From Stropharia rugosoannulata (Eukaryota > Basidiomycota > Agaricomycetes > Agaricales > Strophariaceae), in contig JANCIK010000007.1 of assembly GCA_028532985.1 (NCBI GenBank), positions 372,001 through 436,000 on the forward strand: a stretch of 64,000 nt of DNA, read 5' to 3'. Under the pieces are notes generated by a model, which ran no database searches, was not told where the DNA came from, and saw nothing but the letters and a program-made list of their open reading frames with translations. Shown here in pieces: positions 1 to 11,271 of this stretch (its first letter is position 1; the number at the start of each line of letters is the position of its first letter). The position numbers and the translations under genes were made by a program.

Positions 1-1610
1 TCCAACAATCTCTTCAAAACCTTCTGAAGAAGTATATGGTTGCTGATGCCATACTTGCCTTAGAAGCAATGGCTATCCAAGACAATATTTTTGTTGAGAA
101 CATTCTTGACTTGTGCACCAATTCTAAACATGTCTGTGACAAGCTCAAGCTGCCCTATCAGCTGACACAGAAAGAGGGATCCAAGGATAAGCCAGTGTTT
201 ACACAGGTATGCAAACAGAAGCCCAGAAAAGCCATTAATGTTACATCAGACACAATGTTGGCTGATATTCCTAAAGACAATGTTGATAATGATGATGCTG
301 CTAGCAACAATGATGATGTTAATGCTAATGATGATGATGATGCTAGGCCTGATAATACTGGCCTGTTTACCAAGGCCACTAACAAGTGCACCTGAGCCAA
401 TGTTGCTGGTAGCAATGATGAATCTGGTGCTAGTGCCAATGACTGTGATGCAAAGCCAGCAGCAGCAGGCCCCTCTACTACCAAGCCCACTACCAAGCCC
501 ACCTGAACCCCACAAGAAAGTATACTGATGAGCACTGCTGCATTTCATGGCTATCTTATAAAGCTCAGAGAGATTCTTGGCTTCATAGACATGGCTTTCA
601 ACTAAATTTATATTTGTTGTCCACTAATATTACTGATAGGCTTGACATCCTGTGCTTTCCAATATGTGTTTGTTACAATGATGCTCAACAAAATGAAGGA
701 GGCTCATCTTAAGTACTCACTTGGGCACTCTCATACAACAGACCTGGTTGGCTCTGTATATCAGGCACCCAACTGCAATATTGATGTTGGCCATCTGCAA
801 TTTAGTACTGGCCTGGATGATACTACCATGATCCAAGCACACTCTTCTATTGTGTGGAATAGATTGGAGTCATCTCTGGAACAGAGCTTGTTATCTCTTG
901 AAGCTCTCCAGAGCAACCCAAGAGGAAAGGAGTGCTTGGCCACAGTGCAAGATGCCCACGAAAAGATCATGTCCATGTTTCCTAACAAGTCAATTGAGCA
1001 AGTGATAGAAAAGGTATGCCAGTTTGTAACATAAGGGTTTTGTTTCTAACATGTTTTTTAGCATGCCCAACACTCACTTGTCCAGCAATTCATTGATATG
1101 GTTTCCAAACTGTCAGATACCTATGCAGACCTTGCTGTTCAAGTAAGCTATACCAATTCCATAGTTTTACTACAAGTTCTCAACATGCATAGAGAAACTA
1201 CTCCAAAATCATGGCCATAAAATCAGCCAATAAAGATACATCATTGTTTTGTGCTACTGTCAATGAATCCATTGCTACTTTGGAAATCAAAGAAAATCTT
1301 ACTGCTGCCCCAGCTGCATTGGAAGGCAATGACTTTAGCAAGGCTATTGTCACAGAACTGTCCAATGCTCATGCCATTTATCCTCTGAACCTCATAATCA
1401 ACTCTCTTGGGTGTAAAAATATCTGGCTCTTGGTTCTGAAGTGCTATATTGGACTCTACAAGAATGACAAGAGCAGTAAAAAAGGTATATGCATGTATTG
1501 CTTACATGATCTGGAGCTCTTGGAGGCCAAGCAAATCAAAAGCCACAGTGTCAACTATGCACCTCACATCAATGCATGCTGCCAGCATCATATTGGTAAA
1601 GAGTTGTTTG
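1..1610 (+). pseudogene. Decayed multi-exon gene of unknown function
   Basis: One reading frame can be followed from about base 24 to 1018 through three stops (TGA near 393 and 510, TAA at 603-605), then across two plausible introns: 1015-1062 (GTATGC...TTTTAG) and 1142 to about 1193 (GTAAGC...GCATAG). Both joins keep the frame and lead into a further coding stretch to about 1600. The protein has an Asp/Asn-rich low-complexity stretch near residues 75-115. Two of the three stops are TGA preceded by C, compatible with CGA to TGA decay, and the region is almost free of CpG. The frame is lost where LINE sequence begins on the other strand, near 1610. I recognise no domain; it could be a dead host gene or part of another mobile element. 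Confidence 0.4.
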
Positions 1611-2902
1611 CACTTTTTCCTGAAGATGGGGCAGGTGTGATCCATTGCTGACTGGCCCTCTTTGCCACATGGTTTACAGCATCTGCTGGTTTTATTAGTA
1701 CATTCACTGCTACAATGATTCTGCACACAGTATTTGCATGTTTCATGTGTCTGCTTGCAGTCTCTGGCAAAGTGACTGTAATATTGGCATTTGTGACATC
1801 TGGTTGGTTCTGCTTTCAGTTTCTCTGTGGGGTGTCTTGCTAAATGAACAAACAGCCCTCTTGTCGTGAGGTAGTTGGCCTGTTCCTCATTGGTGAGTGA
1901 GTAGTACATTTGCAACTTGTTGTGTGTTGTTTCTGTATCCTACAGCTTTTGTCCATTTGATCTTGTGGACCATGTCCTCCATTAGGTTGTTGTCTTTGAG
2001 GATGTTGTCCCTTTCCTTTTCCTGGTCACATGTTATTGGGACACATTTGACTACAAGCTGGTACTTCCATGGTGTGTATTTGATGCCCTATCTCTTCATG
2101 ATTTCCTCTGTGCATGTCTGTTGCTTTAGCCAGTTCACTCTATCCTCTGTTATTATTTCAATTAGGATTGTTTTGAATTTGATGCTTTTCTCTATGTGGT
2201 AAACCTTAAAATCTGTGTTAGTGAGTCCATTGATTGTTTGTTGGATTACCTGTTTCATTGATTTGTTGTCCTGTTCAATTTTTAGTTCTCCTTGGTCTCC
2301 TTCTAGTGTTATTTTCACTTGTCTTGCTGCGATGGCTGCCTGTGCAGCAATGATTGGGTTTGCTTTAGCCAGGGCTCTGCTGGCCACTGCTATCTCACTC
2401 CATGTCCTTGGCCCTTTGCTCATAGCAGTGGGTTGCTGCTTTGTTTGTGAGTTGTGGTGGATCAAAGTCCAGGTGTCCATTGCATTTTTGAGTTGGGCTT
2501 TAATCATGTCTTCTGTCACTGCTTTGATTGTGGCAATCTCTGTTTGTAGCAACATCATAACATCAGTTTTAATTTGTGCTGCCACTGAGGCAATCAACAT
2601 TTTAATGATGTCTTCAGTGTTACCCTGAGCCATGAGCATTTCTGTCATCACTATTGCTATTGCTGAGATGGTGTGTTTGTAGTCATTGTTCGATTTAGCA
2701 TCTGTTGGTGTCTCTGATGTGGTGAATGTTCTGAGTGCTGCCAGGAATGTTTCAATATTGGTAATGTTATCATTTTGGTTGATTATGTTGAGTCTTTCTA
2801 GTATTTCTGTTGCTTCTTTTGTATCCTGTGGTAAGTATAGCTTGCTTCATGTGCTTAGTTGCACCATGTTTTGTGGCAGCACCCCATTTTTGGGTGGCAT
2901 GT
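1600..2902 (-). pseudogene. LINE (non-LTR retrotransposon) ORF1 remnant
   Basis: On the minus strand, from an ATG near 2902, a frame runs with one early TGA (about 2848) through an alpha-helical and coiled segment to a stop at 2088. A shifted frame (1915-1600) then supplies the C-terminal part: a zinc knuckle, CHKCQYYSHFARDC (C-x2-C-x4-H-x4-C), followed by further Cys pairs. An RRM-like segment followed by CCHC knuckles is the usual plan of ORF1 (Gag-like) proteins of fungal Tad-type LINEs, which bind the element RNA. The endonuclease/reverse transcriptase ORF2 that should follow is absent: homology stops near 1610. A fragment keeping the 5' part and lacking the 3' part is opposite to normal LINE 5' truncation, so a later deletion or insertion removed the rest. 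Confidence 0.6.
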
Positions 2903-3071
2903 ATTGAGTTATTGACAATTGAATATTGGTTTATTATGCTTAGATGTGTGTATATATGGTGTATTATATGCTACTATGATGCTCTACATGTCACTGAGGG
3001 CCTAATGTGGCTGTGCAATGTCATGGTATGAGATCAAGGAGCCTCTAGTAATGTTGTTTAGTTAGGTATTA

Positions 3072-3097
3072 CAGTTGTCATGCTCATAATGCATAAG
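3072..3097 (+). repeat. Left terminal inverted repeat of pogo-like element
   Basis: This 26-bp end starts CAGTTGTCATGC and runs through CATAATGCATA. Compared with the inverted right end it differs at only a few positions. TA precedes it. Confidence 0.88.
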
Positions 3098-3181
3098 CTC
3101 GGTTCCCATGAAATATCTATGCATTATGAGATTTATGCGGAACGACAATTGTGACATTGTGACTACGTTACGTTACATAAT

Positions 3182-5449
3182 CTACTGCCTGCGAAAGAAC
3201 CCATTGATCTTTGTCTGCTTAGACTGCTTTCCCTGTTCCTTTGCTAAATGTACCCTATACTTCTGCAGAAGACGAGAAAGGCTAAGAGAATCCTCATAGT
3301 TTCCATGCTCTATGCACAGCCCCTCAAGCTTCTGGCAGAGACCAATGACTTCAGAAGTGGAGGAGGATACAGTCTGTTCTTGTTGATCTTCGTCGGTTGC
3401 ATCATCTGATTCATCAACCTCGATTACCTTTCCAGCCTGAATATCCTGCTTGTGTATCACAGTTGCAACAATCTCTTTGTCTCCTCCTTCAAACCGATAA
3501 GGATTCTCCCCAACTTCCTGTTCTTCAATAGGATTGAGCATTTCTTCCAAGGTAAGTGGTGTTCCGATAATTCTCTTCCTAATTTTCAGCTTATTGACGC
3601 TTTCCTGTAGCTCCCTTTCCACTTGCTGCAACTGTGGGGCTGGAGGTGGTTTAGTGGCAGGGTTGGTAGTCGATAAAGAGATAAATGCCGCATTGGTAAG
3701 TTTGTCAAGTGCATCAAGGGCTTTTAACTCGTTGTTCTCAGCTTTGAGAACACAGTCCAGTCCTTGTTGCCAGTCCGAGTCCTTATAAGCAGCTCCAAGT
3801 GTTAGCTTAAGCTTCTCCTCGGCCTGTGGAAGTGTCATGGCTGTTGTGGCAAATTCACGAAGGATCTCCCAGCCTTTCTGAGGCAAAGAGTCCTTTGGCG
3901 AGTCAGCATGTCCTTCTTTCTCCGGAATAACCATTGGTTGAGTGCTTGTTGTCGGTGTTGGCAGGATACCTGTGTGTTTCCAGCAGTGTTCAATTGTTTC
4001 AGGTGTAATGGAATCCCATGCATCTTTCATCATGAGCATAGCTTCGAGTAAGTCCAGCTTATATACATCCTGTTCATCAGCCTCATCCAGGTCAATTGCA
4101 CGCAAACAAAAAGCACGCCGGTAATGTGCTTTAAGGCAGCGAATAATCCCGGTGTCACATGGCTGGATGAAAGCAGTCAAGTTGGGTGCAAAAAATTCAA
4201 TTCGAACATTTCAGGGCTCATATTTGATGACATGTCCAAAGAAGTTATCGATAAGCAAGATGATCTTCCGGTTTGCATTGCACATTTTAAGGTCCAGGTA
4301 TTTAATCCACCTAGTGAGTAGCAATGTCAGTCGTTGAATGCATTTAATTACTTATTGAAGTGCTTACTCCTCAAAGAGGTCAGAGGTCATCCAAGCACTC
4401 TGGTTATTCCGGTAATAGAAGCCTCTCCTCTGTGGACTAATTTTCTGGAAGCACCGGGGCTGCTTAGACTTTCCGATGAAGACCAATGGTAGCTTTTCAC
4501 TGCCATCTGCATTGCAAGCAACACCAAGGGTGAGTCTGAATTTGTTCTGTTTCTTTCCACTCATTTGCTTTGTGGATAGACCACGATTCAGAGTTGCACT
4601 GTAAGAATTTAAGCTAACAATGTCTATGTCCATTTATTGAATGACTTACAAAGCAAACAGGCCTGTTTCATCGAAGTTGAACTGGTCTCGAGGTGCGTAG
4701 TCCTCGAGAATCTTTTGCACGTGTACATGCTCAAGCTCGACATCTTCTAGGTTGACCGACCCTGCTTCTCCGTGACACACAAACTGCCTGATTTTGTAGT
4801 TTTTGCAAAAGTTCTGAACCCAACTCTCGCCAGTAAGCTGTTCTTCTTTAGGAACTTTGAACATTTCTTCGAAAACATTTCGCTTTGTGACAAGCATTTT
4901 CCCGCTGACATTCGCACCTCTGACATCTTCCATATGCCTAACCCATAAAAACAAAGCATGCTCGACATCAGGGCATGTGACTACATGCGGCTGTTTTGAT
5001 GACAGTGCATTGGGAGTTTCGGACGCGCATGCTTCTAATTCTGCTCGGTCACGAAGTCTGCGTGAGAGCTGCTCCTGTGAAAAAAACAGTGCTCCATCAG
5101 CTTTTGTTGCGAAGTAATTGCTGACAGCCTGCTGTGTTATGTCTCCATTGTGAGCATCTATAAACTTGAAGACTGTCAACCAATCGTGTAAAGTAAGGTT
5201 TTTGCGCTTTGGCTTCGTAAGTGGTACAGCAGATGACTTTGGTATATCTTTGGACTTGGACTGCTTTTGAGGTTTGCGGTGCTGGTATGGTGCTGTATTT
5301 GGGCGAGGTTTACGCGTAGGAATGTGAGGCATTGGTGGTGCATGTATCAATAGTGTAGCAATAGTGGTTTTTTTGCTGCTGACATGTCGCTTTCTCATAA
5401 AATCAAATGTTATGTCTAAATGCACATAAAATAAAACATAAAAAGGCAT
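3182..5449 (-). pseudogene. pogo/Fot1-type transposase, three exons, one nonsense codon
   Basis: Exons 5449-4650, 4598-4368 and 4310-3182 join in frame to a 720-codon protein; a start at 5398 (703 codons) is likelier because the first 17 residues are an uncharged leader unusual for this family. The introns are 51 nt (GTAAGT...ACAG) and 57 nt (GTAAGC...CTAG). The N-terminal half resembles the CENP-B/pogo helix-turn-helix DNA-binding region. The DDD catalytic signature is visible: FNFDETGLF at the end of exon 1, LLIDNFFGH in exon 3, and FIQPCDTGII about 45 residues later. A single in-frame TGA (4211-4213) lies between the second and third Asp, at a place where CGA (Arg) would restore the reading, so the enzyme would be cut before its third catalytic Asp. 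It would cut and paste the surrounding element. Confidence 0.85.
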
Positions 5450-5576
5450 CTCAATGTGCCAAAAATTGAGTTTGACCCCACATCATAATGCATAATTTTC
5501 CCAAAAAGTCTATGCATTATGCCATATGAGAAAATGATGCATAATCCCTGCCTCCCGAGCTCATTCCCGCCCAAAT

Positions 5577-5602
5577 CCTATGCATTATGAAAATGACGAC
5601 TG
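5577..5602 (-). repeat. Right terminal inverted repeat of pogo-like element
   Basis: Read inward on the minus strand it starts CAGTCGTCATTT and runs through CATAATGCATA, pairing with 3072-3097. TA follows at 5603-5604. Confidence 0.88.
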
Positions 5603-5604
5603 TA

Positions 5605-7019
5605 TCCACATTTGAGCATGGGATATGATCACTACAGCACACTTTAATTTAGTTAAAAAATAGAACTGGTCAATGCTCATGGGCCTGATGTTGCCCAGGA
5701 ATAACATTCAGAACATTCAAGGCCTGGTCCAAAACTGTTCCCTGCCCCAACCCTGCCTATTTGTTCCTCTCCTCCCTTCCACCATCTTGTTCAAAACATT
5801 GGATCCGTCTGATCCTGACCTGACCTGTGACCTGTGACCTCAGCCAACCTTCAGCAGCACAGCAATTACTAATCCAATTAAATGTCCGCCATACTACAGT
5901 AACTGGTTCATGAACTAGTAAGTACAAGCAGTAGGCTTATCAATAGTCCCTGCATCAGTAAAATATAATTTTGCTAGTATTATAGCACTTCCCTCCTTGT
6001 GGATAGCCATTTTTTCTTATCTATATATAGCCTGTATAAGCTGTAAAACACTAGACACTTTTCTGAGCTTGCTGCTTGCTTGCTGCCAGACACTTGACAG
6101 ATATACAATTTGAGAGATGAGACATCTGATTTCATCTACTAATGAGCTACATAAACACTACAAACATAGACTATCTATGGAGTACTATCATGATACTAGT
6201 ACCTATGAGAGCTTTGCTAGGGCTTAAGCAAGGCTTAGCATAAGTGCCTTGCTAATGTGCACACATGTTGCTAGTATGTAAATAAGTTGCTAGTGCTCAA
6301 ACACCTTGCTAGTGCACACTCATATTGCTAGGACACTGTCCACAGTGCTACAACTTGGCTATAATATTGCTATCATGGAATAATGATAAATAAATAAATG
6401 AATATCAAATAATTTAAATGACATAATCAATCCAGAACAATGGCAATAATATTTCCCTAAGCCTTCTTTGCATGCTCAATAATGTTCAATTTTCTCCTTG
6501 AATAGTTTCAGTTATAGGCAAGAGGCTTGAATACAACAAATGGGACATCCTGGGGAACTGGGAACATCATGGATATTTGATGTTGTGTTGCTTCAAAGGC
6601 AGTTGCCAAGCTTGGCTGGCCGGTGATAGGGCGCCTAAGTGCCTGGCTGTGAAATTTTGCAATTTTACTATAAATCCTATCATTTCAGTAGTCTAGACTA
6701 TTAAAGCTGTATTAAAGACTTTGGTATGACCCAATGAGAGACAGAGAATAACAAAGACAAGTGTAGACCTCCACTTAATCAATCAAGCAGGCTATTTTAA
6801 CTATAAGCAAAACCACACTGAAAGCTTAAGTAAAAGTGACGATGGTAACTGTTCACATTAAAGAACTTAACTGAAGAGTAAACCAAGAGACTTTAAACAA
6901 GCAGGTTAATAAGCCTTTACGGTCGGACTTAGTTGCAGGACCAGTATGGCTTATAAGCGCATCTGACCAGCTTAAAGTTAGAATAATAATAAGCCTGCCA
7001 CAAAGGAGAGCACAGGTAT
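5605..7019. other. AT-rich, gene-free repeat remnants
   Basis: I see no convincing coding region. A CTGACCTGACCTGTGACCTG stretch near 5812-5850 has an imperfect inverted counterpart near 8497-8535. A TATATATAG box lies near 6023. Around 6220-6360 the phrase TTGCTAGTG and variants recur several times. These look like worn LTR or transposon debris, but no boundaries can be set. Confidence 0.4.
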
Positions 7020-7440
7020 GCTTTGCATTTAACCTGGTATAATTATACTGGGCTAAATGTAAAGTTACTGCCCAAGAAATACACTTAGTAATGTCTTCAA
7101 TTTCAAGGAAGTCAGATAAGTGTGTTAAGCAGAGTGCAAAGGCAGAGGCATTATACCGGGCTAAACTATACCAGGTCAACTGACACCAACCATGATGACA
7201 AAACTCGACTAGAGATTTATAGTGGGTCAGTCTTCTAAAAAGCCAGCCATTAAAAACAAGAGATTAGGAAAAGCAGATTATTATGCCGGGTTATTTAACT
7301 CAAGTAATTATACCAGGCTATTTGACTTAGACATTATACCGGGCTGTTTGACTGAACATTATACCGGGTTAATTAGTAAAAGGTCAATAAGCCGGGCTAA
7401 TAAACCCAGGCAATTCTACCGGGCTAATTAGTGAAGCCTC
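7020..7440. repeat. Field of dispersed TATACCGGGCTA motifs
   Basis: About nine copies or near-copies of (AT)TATACCGGGCTA are spread irregularly over 400 bp (near 7035, 7150, 7285, 7310, 7337, 7360, 7390, 7420). All are in the same orientation with unequal spacing, so this is a motif cluster and not a simple tandem array. It may be the U3 region of an old LTR, since a TATA-like TATAAATACC follows near 7840. There is no coding potential. Confidence 0.55.
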
Positions 7441-7989
7441 GTACCAGCTATACAGAGGGGATATAGCAGGCTATTTGGCAGAAGCCTAATAGACCCTGAA
7501 AAGCAGGAACAGTCGGGAGCAAGGTGACTCACCAGTGGGGTAACTCTGTCCCAGCTTACATTCCAAAAAGCCAAGGCATAGTAAAACTGACTGTACTCAG
7601 GAGGCAGGCATGTGCCCAGGCACCAAAAGACAGTTTAACTGTTCTAAAAATAGGCTTGTTCCTGACAAGCCTCTAGAATCTATCCTTTTTCAGTTATTTC
7701 AAATTCTTACTCCACTCATCTAGAATGCCTAAAATGTAATTAAATGGGCAGAACTGTATGGACCTACAAACCAATCAGGTGCAAGGTTTTAGTAGAGAAT
7801 GTCTCCAGGCACCTACAAAAACCTGTCTCCCAGAAATGTATAAATACCCCAGCATGTAATGTAGAATAGTAGGTTCCCCCGAGTAGATTTACCCAGAGTG
7901 AATATATACAGTTTAAAGTCCTCACTGCAAGTTTAGAGAGAGTCAAAGCTTTTGACAGATTACTTGACTAAGTCTTGAGTCTGGAAGCA

Positions 7990-8151
7990 GTTTTGCAGGC
8001 AATGTTTAACATATACCTGGAGTGGTTTAATTTTGCAGGCAGTGTTGTTGTGCACATACCTGGAGTGGTCATTTTGCAGGCAACACTATGTGTATACCTG
8101 GAGCGGTTATTTTGCAGGCAGTGTTGTTGCACACATACCTGGAGCGGTTAA
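7990..8151 (+). repeat. Tandem repeat, four units of about 40 bp
   Basis: Four head-to-tail units each begin with ATTTTGCAGGCA (first unit AGTTTTGCAGGCA) and end with ATACCTGGAG(T/C)GGTT. Units are about 38-42 bp and start near 7990, 8031, 8072 and 8110. Units 2 and 4 share an inner GTGTTGTTG that units 1 and 3 lack, suggesting amplification as pairs. Confidence 0.8.
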
Positions 8152-8941
8152 ACAGTTTTCAGTTCTCTTTCTGATCATTGTGTCAGACTAAGTCTCATTC
8201 AAGCACCTTGCATTATATGCATACAAACTACACTTATCACACTATACCACCATGCCCCTTAGGCTGAGTCTTTGTGTTAAGAGAACATTTACCCAGCTTA
8301 TATTATAAAAGACAACTGTGTCTTTCTTTTGTACATAGACCCCCGACTTTGCATTAAAGAAGCATTTGTTTGAGATTGGTTGTGTGTTTTGTTGTGGTTG
8401 TTGGTTGTGTTGTGTTAGATCATTTCTAGCAAGACATACAAACAGGCCATCACTGAGTGCTTGACCAGACCCAAACAAGGTCCTTCACCAGTTTTGCTAA
8501 GGTCACAGGCCAGAGGTCAGGTCAGGACCTGGCAGACCTGATGTTCTCATCTCATTTGCTACCTGAGAGTCTCATATATACAATCAGTTTCTTGCACTCA
8601 TAAGTGTCTTGTTCTCTCTGTCAATGAACTTAGTGTTTGTAACATCCCATACACTATAGCTCTCAATTTACTTAAGGTTGCCAGTTACCTTTTTTTTCAG
8701 ACTTGAATTGATTATAAGTTGGTTATAAGGAGCCCAGCTGGTGTGCTAATACTGTACATATATATCACAACAGTAAATCATTACTGGTACCTCTGGGGGT
8801 ATGTCATGTGGACAGGTAATGCATCTGTGCACTAGTCCATGGCCCCATCTGGGGCTTGCTGCCCGTTGTTCACCATGAATGGTGCATGCACAGCAATGCA
8901 CACCAAATCAAGGAAAAATAGCCCTGTCACCGTGTGCTGCA
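8152..8941. other. Gene-free spacer
   Basis: I see no supported gene. An inverted counterpart of the 5812-5850 sequence lies near 8497-8535. The rest is unremarkable AT-rich sequence up to the solo LTR. Confidence 0.4.
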
Positions 8942-8946
8942 GTACA

Positions 8947-9464
8947 TGTTAGGACTTCAAAGACAAAGTCTATAAGTCCTGGACAATCAATCTAATCTCT
9001 TGATTGTACAATTGAAGATTCAGGATAATCTCTTGACAAATGTCTTATCAAGTGATGAGACAGAGTCGTAAAGAGAGAGCTAGCCAACTTATGAGCCCTA
9101 AGTCAAGGAAAGGTAGAAGAGATAAGATTCTTAAAGAACTAACTGGGGAGTTAGCTCAGTAACTACTACATCTTATATACCTGTCAATTGTATGGTATAA
9201 ATAACTGTTCAACTTACACAGAGTTTGAAGGGGAGAGGAATGGAGGTAAGAAGTAAGTGCTACTCGGGTTCTGTTACCACAGGTGTGAGACCCAGGTTCT
9301 GTGAGCATGGGAGCAAGAACTTGTCCTTGTTCTCACTTTGGGAAGGGTTTAACAGGTAAGAATACAGATGCAAGGTTGTTTGCTAAATAAAGGGGAAGCA
9401 GTGGTATGATAAGATAAGGATGATGAGATTAAATAAGGGAAAAGATAGTATGGAATTCATAACA
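8947..9464. mobile_element. Solo LTR, 518 bp, with 5-bp target duplication
   Basis: The segment starts TGTTAGGAC and ends TTCATAACA, so it has TGTTA/TAACA inverted termini. It is flanked on both sides by GTACA (8942-8946 and 9465-9469), a perfect 5-bp target site duplication. A TATAAATAAC box lies near 9197. There is no internal region, so this is the product of LTR-LTR recombination. The TGTTA terminus and short length fit Ty1/Copia LTRs, but the superfamily cannot be proved from an LTR alone. Confidence 0.8.
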
Positions 9465-9520
9465 GTACAGCTGTGCCGGTTTTGCATCAGAGAGAGCAGA
9501 GAGAGCAGTGAAGTTTAGTA

Positions 9521-9542
9521 CATCAGGAAAATCACTTTTTTG
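9521..9542 (+). repeat. Left TIR of the 8-kb element
   Basis: This 22-bp terminal inverted repeat starts CATCAGGAAAAT and is preceded by TA. It matches the inverted sequence 17526-17547 at 21 of 22 positions. Confidence 0.75.
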
Positions 9543-9823
9543 CCGAGAGCTATTTAAAGACATTTTAGTAACTTTTAGTCCATCGTTTCAAACTAGATTT
9601 AATTAAAGCCCCAATCATATCTTTAAATAGCTTGATAGGTCTTCGGCAGTCTTTTTAGCCTTGCCTTAAACCAAGTATAGCTTTGTAGGTCTCTGTAGGT
9701 CTCTTTAGGTCTCTACAAGTCTTTTTTATGTACATTTTCTTATAACCATATAAAACTTGTACATTCCACTGTAAAACCATAAATTCTATAGCTATAGGGT
9801 AAATTCTAATCTAATTACAAAAA

Positions 9824-11069
9824 CTAACTAAAGAAAAGTTGCAACTGGTGGTCATTTCTATGCAGGTCTTGTCGGGCTCTATTATAGTACAAGTTGATTG
9901 GTCGGCAAACCCACCCATTCCAACTCTGGGTATTCTGATCTAATACTTGTCGTTCTGCTAGAAACTGTATGCCATCACTGTAACTTTGATCGTCCTTTTC
10001 ATGCTTATCCTGGATTGTCAGAAAGTAGACTCGTTCCAGTTGAGGCATTGTCGGCGACCAAACAACAGACACAAGTGAGGAAACAAAGTCCCTCATATAA
10101 CCCATACTAGGATTGGTGTCGTACATATGGTAATGTAGCAACCGAGGAGTATAGATAATGACCGATTTCAGAAATGAAAGACGACCTAAAGCAGAGGCCC
10201 AGTCTCTAGAACACCATGGATATAGTCCAAGATGATTATCCTAATATAAAGAATATGAGTAAAGATAGGGTAACATAGAAGTATACAACTAACCTGTATC
10301 GGTAGTATTGGCATACGACAGTCATATATAACCTGAAGGTTGACTAAATGGGGACCCAATGAATCGACCCATTTATCCAAAACCTCCGAAACCAACCAAG
10401 CAACATCACCACAGTGAATTTGTAAGGCTTTTACTTGCATATTAGAGAACATAATCGCATAGAGTTTCACAATTGTATTCTGTTGGTTGTTAACTCTGGG
10501 AATTCGGAACTGCAATGCCCAAATGTTAGCAAATGCATTGGTGCAGCTGGAAAGGCGATGCTGTCGGTAGAAACTAGTAAAGTCTTCACAGAATTGGAGC
10601 TGGGTTGCATACTGGTCCAGTGATGTCAGCAAAGGCATAGTGTTTCGGCTTGCTAACCAAGCCTTATATCCCAACTGCCGAAAGACACATCCTGACTTGT
10701 AGCTAGGCAGCTCCCAAAACAAAGCTTCTAAAATAATATCCCGAAGCTCAAAGGGAACTATTACATTTCACTACATAAGAATGTATATCACAATCCAAAA
10801 TAAATACAACATACTTTTTGTCCATCCAGGAGCAATAAGCTCCTGAATCTCTTGCAGTGTTGAGGATAATATGTATAGCCATGAAAATATATAAGCTATA
10901 AGGTGAATGCTATGTATTCCGACTAATAGCAGCAGATACGATCAGTAAAGCTTATATTGAGCTGGCATATAAACATACACTTAGAAAACAGTTCAAAATA
11001 CACCTGGTGGGTTTGCCGACTAGCTACTATGGGCATTTTGATAGAAAGACAAGAAGTTGTTGTAGACAT
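9824..11069 (-). CDS. Unknown protein with F-box-like start (multi-exon)
   Basis: Exons on the minus strand run from about 11069 (or ATG at 11036), through a second exon ending before a donor near 10818 (GTATGTTG), a third from about 10760 to 10301, and a last from about 10247 to 9824. The last two are joined by a 53-nt intron (GTTAGTTG...ATTAG) with the frame kept. Early in the protein, APGWTKIPFELRDIILEALF looks like the start of an F-box (proline, ELRDII core). The rest is Leu-rich with spacing reminiscent of LRR-type F-box proteins, which tether substrates to SCF ubiquitin ligases. That reading is inference; no decisive motif is present. The first intron is uncertain. The gene lies in the 8-kb TIR element and reads away from the oxygenase-like gene in the same direction. 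Confidence 0.45.
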
Positions 11070-11271
11070 TGTAAGAAATGTATGGGTCGATTGAAACAGC
11101 ACAGAATATAGTAAGCCTACAGCGAAAAACATTTACTATTTGTGTAACTATAATGATCACCTGATTATTTACCCAACTTCGCTATACCAGTACATAATGG
11201 GTATCGTTCGCAACCATAGTACAATAGTAGAATGTACTTTGTAAATAATAATGACTAGGAGATTTAGTCTA

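Larger units (their letters stand above)
3072..5602 (-). mobile_element. pogo-like (Tc1/mariner superfamily) DNA transposon
   Basis: The element is 2531 bp. Its ends are inverted repeats beginning CAGTTGTCAT (left) and CAGTCGTCAT (right, read inward), followed by a shared CATAATGCATA. TA flanks both ends (3070-3071 and 5603-5604). CAGT termini and a TA duplication are the hallmark of the pogo/Fot1 group. It holds one transposase gene on the minus strand. Extra copies of TATGCATTATG lie just inside both ends (near 3117 and 5510) and are candidate transposase-binding sites. The copy is probably dead because its transposase carries a nonsense codon. Confidence 0.88.

Noticed and set aside
6853..7179. 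108-codon open frame on the minus strand
   Set aside because: It lies in the TACCGGGCTA motif field, has low-complexity hydrophobic composition and no homologous feature; probably chance.
7990..8151. CRISPR-like array
   Set aside because: Units are contiguous with no unique spacers, and the host is eukaryotic.
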